From Chloroflexota bacterium (GTDB taxonomy: Bacteria > Chloroflexota > Anaerolineae > Anaerolineales > Anaerolineaceae), in the NCBI GenBank assembly GCA_021796375.1, contig JAJYJF010000108.1, positions 1-7,225 of the forward strand: 7,225 bases of DNA, read 5' to 3'. Position 1 is the first letter of the stretch. Every line of letters begins with the position of its first letter. Made by a program: the position numbers and the translations under genes. The notes beneath the pieces are model-generated. The model was given only the letters and a program-made list of their open reading frames with translations, did no database searches and was not told the DNA's origin. This document shows positions 5,695 through 7,225 of the stretch, one piece after another.

Positions 5695-5711
5695 ATTATA
5701 TACGCGAAAAC
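5695..5711 (-). promoter_or_regulatory. -10 region of the CoA-binding gene promoter
   Basis: The minus strand shows a perfect TATAAT (5700-5695) preceded by GTTTTCGCGTA. No convincing -35 is seen at 16-18 bases. The predicted transcript starts near 5688 and has a leader of about 100 bases. The upstream CGCG/T-rich context is nearly identical to that of the peptidase promoter. Confidence 0.5.
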
Positions 5712-5723
5712 GGGCAGAATGTC

Positions 5724-5751
5724 GCGCCTCCCCCAGAATCGGGGGAGGCGC
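5724..5751 (-). terminator. GC-rich hairpin after the peptidase gene, probable terminator
   Basis: GCGCCTCCCCC (5724-5734) and GGGGGAGGCGC (5741-5751) form a perfect 11-bp stem around a 6-base loop, 30 bases past the peptidase stop. On the transcribed strand the following bases are only modestly T-rich (GACATTCTGCCCGTTTT), so termination may be incomplete or aided by other factors. Confidence 0.6.
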
Positions 5752-5781
5752 ATGAGATGCTCGCGGCAGTCCCGGTGGGCT

Positions 5782-6921
5782 TTACCGGGAGGTGATCGCC
5801 AGGTAATCGTGCGGGTTGACGTGCGACCCGTCGTACCACATTTCGAAGTGCAGGTGCGGCCCGGATGAGTTGCCGGTCGAGCCCATATTCCCGATCAGCT
5901 GGCCTTTGTAGACGGACTGCCCGCATTGGACCAGGATCCGGCTCTGGTGGCCGTACAGCGTCTGGTAGCCGTTGCCGTGATCGATGACGGTCACGTTCCC
6001 GTAGCCCCAGTCGTTCCAGCCGGCATACACGATCACCCCGTTGTCGGCGGCGTAGATGGCGTTGCCCATCGCCCCGCCGAAATCCACCGCCGGGTGGTTG
6101 GCGGCGGGGGTGTAATCGTAGCCGGAGAGCCAGTGGTCGACGGTCGGGAAGGTGAACGTCCCCGTGCCCACCGCGCCATCCGTGGGCTTGCTGCAGGCGC
6201 CGGGTCCGTAAAGATGCGCTGACCCCGGGTTGAAGCGGGAGATGGTCGGGGCGCTCCAGGTGATGAAGTTGCGGTAGCCGCCCGGGATGATGAGCCAGGT
6301 GCCCACGGCGATGTTGGGATGGGAATAGTCGCCGATCGTGTTCGAGTCCAGGTGGTTGCCGGGATAGTTGATGATGTCATCGGGGGTCACGCCGTAGCCG
6401 CGAGCGACCCCGTTCAGCCCGTCGCCCTCGTGCCACTGGTAGTAAATCCCGTCTTCGGGCAGGATGTTCAGCACCTGGCCCGGCTGGATCAGCTCCGGGT
6501 TGTCGGCCAGGGTATTCAAGTTGCCCCACAGGATGGTGGAGGGGCTCAGCCCGAACTTGTCGGCGATGCCAAAAATCGTGTCCCCGGATTGGACGGTGTA
6601 CCGGGTCACCTCGAAGCGCGGGCGGTCGGGCAGGCTGGTGTGCAGGAGGGCCAGCCGCTGGATCCCTGCGGCGCCGAGAACGGCCGTCTTCGCCGCTGGG
6701 ACGACGACCTGGGGGAGGCCCGAGGCCGGGCTCGGGGAAGCCGATGCGGCGGCGGCCGGCTGGGGATAGTCCTCCGCCAGGGCAGGCAGCGGGGACCAGC
6801 GGTACATCACGCCGATCCCCAGCATCGAGAGGCAAATGATGGCAGTGCTCGCCGTCCGGGCGGCCGATTGGGTCTCAGGCCGGTCCAGCCAGTGCCATAT
6901 TTTTTTCAGCGCATTCAACAA
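5782..6921 (-). CDS. Secreted or membrane-anchored LysM / M23 (LytM-type) zinc metallopeptidase
   Basis: This is a cell-envelope peptidase of 379 residues that probably cleaves peptidoglycan cross-links outside the membrane. A positively charged N-terminus (KK at 6-7, Arg14, Arg22) precedes the hydrophobic segment 25-40. The sequence PALA-ED at 46-51 could be a signal-peptidase site, otherwise the segment is an anchor. An Ala/Pro/Ser linker covers 53-70. LysM 1 is at 107-155 (YTVQSGDTIFGIADKFGLS to IQPGQVLNILP). A divergent second LysM is at 161-214 (QWHEGDGLNGVARGYGVTP to VGTWLIIPGG). A 55-residue module with Cys243 follows, then the M23 core: His276 and Asp280 (HPAVD), His325 (YGH), and His356 and His358 (HLHFE), so all metal and catalytic residues are present. 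Cys243 and Cys333 could pair outside the cell. The TTG start is forced by an in-frame TGA just upstream and has GGAG 6 bases away; the adjacent TTG is an alternative. Confidence 0.93.
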   Translation of the reverse strand: MLNALKKIWHWLDRPETQSAARTASTAIICLSMLGIGVMYRWSPLPALAEDYPQPAAAASASPSPASGLPQVVVPAAKTAVLGAAGIQRLALLHTSLPDRPRFEVTRYTVQSGDTIFGIADKFGLSPSTILWGNLNTLADNPELIQPGQVLNILPEDGIYYQWHEGDGLNGVARGYGVTPDDIINYPGNHLDSNTIGDYSHPNIAVGTWLIIPGGYRNFITWSAPTISRFNPGSAHLYGPGACSKPTDGAVGTGTFTFPTVDHWLSGYDYTPAANHPAVDFGGAMGNAIYAADNGVIVYAGWNDWGYGNVTVIDHGNGYQTLYGHQSRILVQCGQSVYKGQLIGNMGSTGNSSGPHLHFEMWYDGSHVNPHDYLAITSR

Positions 6922-6927
6922 TGAATT

Positions 6928-6931
6928 CTCC
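6928..6931 (-). promoter_or_regulatory. Ribosome binding site of the M23 peptidase (TTG start)
   Basis: GGAG on the minus strand lies 6 bases before the first of two consecutive TTG codons and 9 before the second. An in-frame TGA at 6928-6930 overlaps this region's upstream edge and rules out longer forms. The out-of-frame ATG a few bases downstream gives no protein. Confidence 0.6.
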
Positions 6932-6989
6932 GTTCACGGGCCTCGCGCCCGGTTCTGGCTCAAGAATTGGTAAAAGTCTCTTTGGGCGC

Positions 6990-7008
6990 ATTATATCACG
7001 CGAAAAAA
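6990..7008 (-). promoter_or_regulatory. Extended -10 promoter of the M23 peptidase
   Basis: The minus strand shows TGATATAAT (6998-6990), a perfect TATAAT with the TGn extension, preceded by TTTTTTCGCG. No good -35 is seen, which an extended -10 can tolerate. Transcription would start near 6983, leaving a leader of about 60 bases. Confidence 0.6.
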
Positions 7009-7026
7009 CAAGGGGAATCCGGCATT

Positions 7027-7225
7027 TCATCCGCCGGCGCGGACCGTCGAGAACAGCCAGATCAGCAGCCCGAGCAAAATGACGGTGAGGGAGCCGATCG
7101 GACCCGCAGCCCCCCAGGCGGCCGTCTCTCCCCGGAAGGACTGAACCAGCGGGGTGAGCAGGATCGGGATGCCGGTCAGGATCAGGAAAACAAGGAAACC
7201 GGGTGAGGGATTTTTCTCCGTTCTG
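7027..7225 (-). CDS. C-terminal part of a small two-helix membrane protein, 5' end outside window
   Basis: Sixty-five residues end at the TGA at 7027-7029; the start lies beyond the right edge, since no start codon fits inside. Residues 10-27 (FLVFLILTGIPILLTPLV) and about 46-59 (SLTVILLGLLIWLF) are strongly hydrophobic and read as two transmembrane helices. They are joined by a Gly/Ala-rich loop with FRGETAAW. The tail STVRAGG is short. The polar start (RTEKNPSPG) suggests the true N-terminus is only a little further away and that the protein is small. I do not recognise a family. The opposite strand is open over 6967-7206, but its product is polar and low-complexity, unlike this clear membrane pattern. 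Confidence 0.65.
   Translation of the reverse strand, partial: RTEKNPSPGFLVFLILTGIPILLTPLVQSFRGETAAWGAAGPIGSLTVILLGLLIWLFSTVRAGG

Noticed and set aside
6967..7206. Plus-strand open frame near the right edge
   Set aside because: The product is polar and repetitive (Gln/Glu/Gly/Arg), and the opposite strand encodes a convincing membrane protein end.

Overview
The window is a GC-rich stretch of bacterial chromosome. Every gene I can support lies on the minus strand, so transcription runs from high to low coordinates. Gene content and protein style suggest a Chloroflexota (Anaerolineae-like) bacterium: an O2/H2O2-dependent HemQ-type heme pathway, a LysM-M23 envelope peptidase, and a MerR-like regulator with a helical sensor-like tail. 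The phylum is my inference from memory of such proteins and is not proven by the sequence.

Right end (7225 to about 5590): the C-terminal part of a small two-helix membrane protein enters from outside the window. It is followed by a monocistronic secreted or membrane-anchored LysM/M23 zinc peptidase. The peptidase has an extended -10 promoter, a TTG start and a strong GC hairpin after its stop. Next comes a small CoA-binding (YccU-like) protein with its own TATAAT-type promoter, ending at a good intrinsic terminator near 5044-5086.

Middle (5148 to 4788): a gene-free 361 bp stretch. It holds the terminator, a perfect 20-bp inverted repeat that looks like a mobile or interspersed palindrome, paired ATTAGAA repeats with an AACCGGTT palindrome, and a near-consensus sigma70 promoter (TTGACT, 17 bp, TAAAAT).

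Left half (4787 to 1): that promoter drives a regulator gene followed by hemQ, hemH, hemY and hemA. The regulator has a MerR/excisionase-like DNA-binding domain and a helical C-terminal domain that may be RsbRD-like. The four heme genes are packed with stop/start overlaps: GTGA between hemQ and hemH, 14 bp between hemH and hemY, and TGATG between hemY and hemA. hemA runs off the left edge.

How they work together: HemA starts tetrapyrrole synthesis from glutamyl-tRNA. HemY oxidises coproporphyrinogen III, HemH inserts iron, and HemQ decarboxylates coproheme to heme b. This set points to the coproporphyrin-dependent route rather than the protoporphyrin route. The last-step enzymes are encoded first and the committed first enzyme last, under a dedicated upstream regulator. 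The intermediate genes (hemC, hemD, hemB, hemL, hemE) are not in the window and may follow hemA. I see no CRISPR array, phage gene, tRNA or rRNA.
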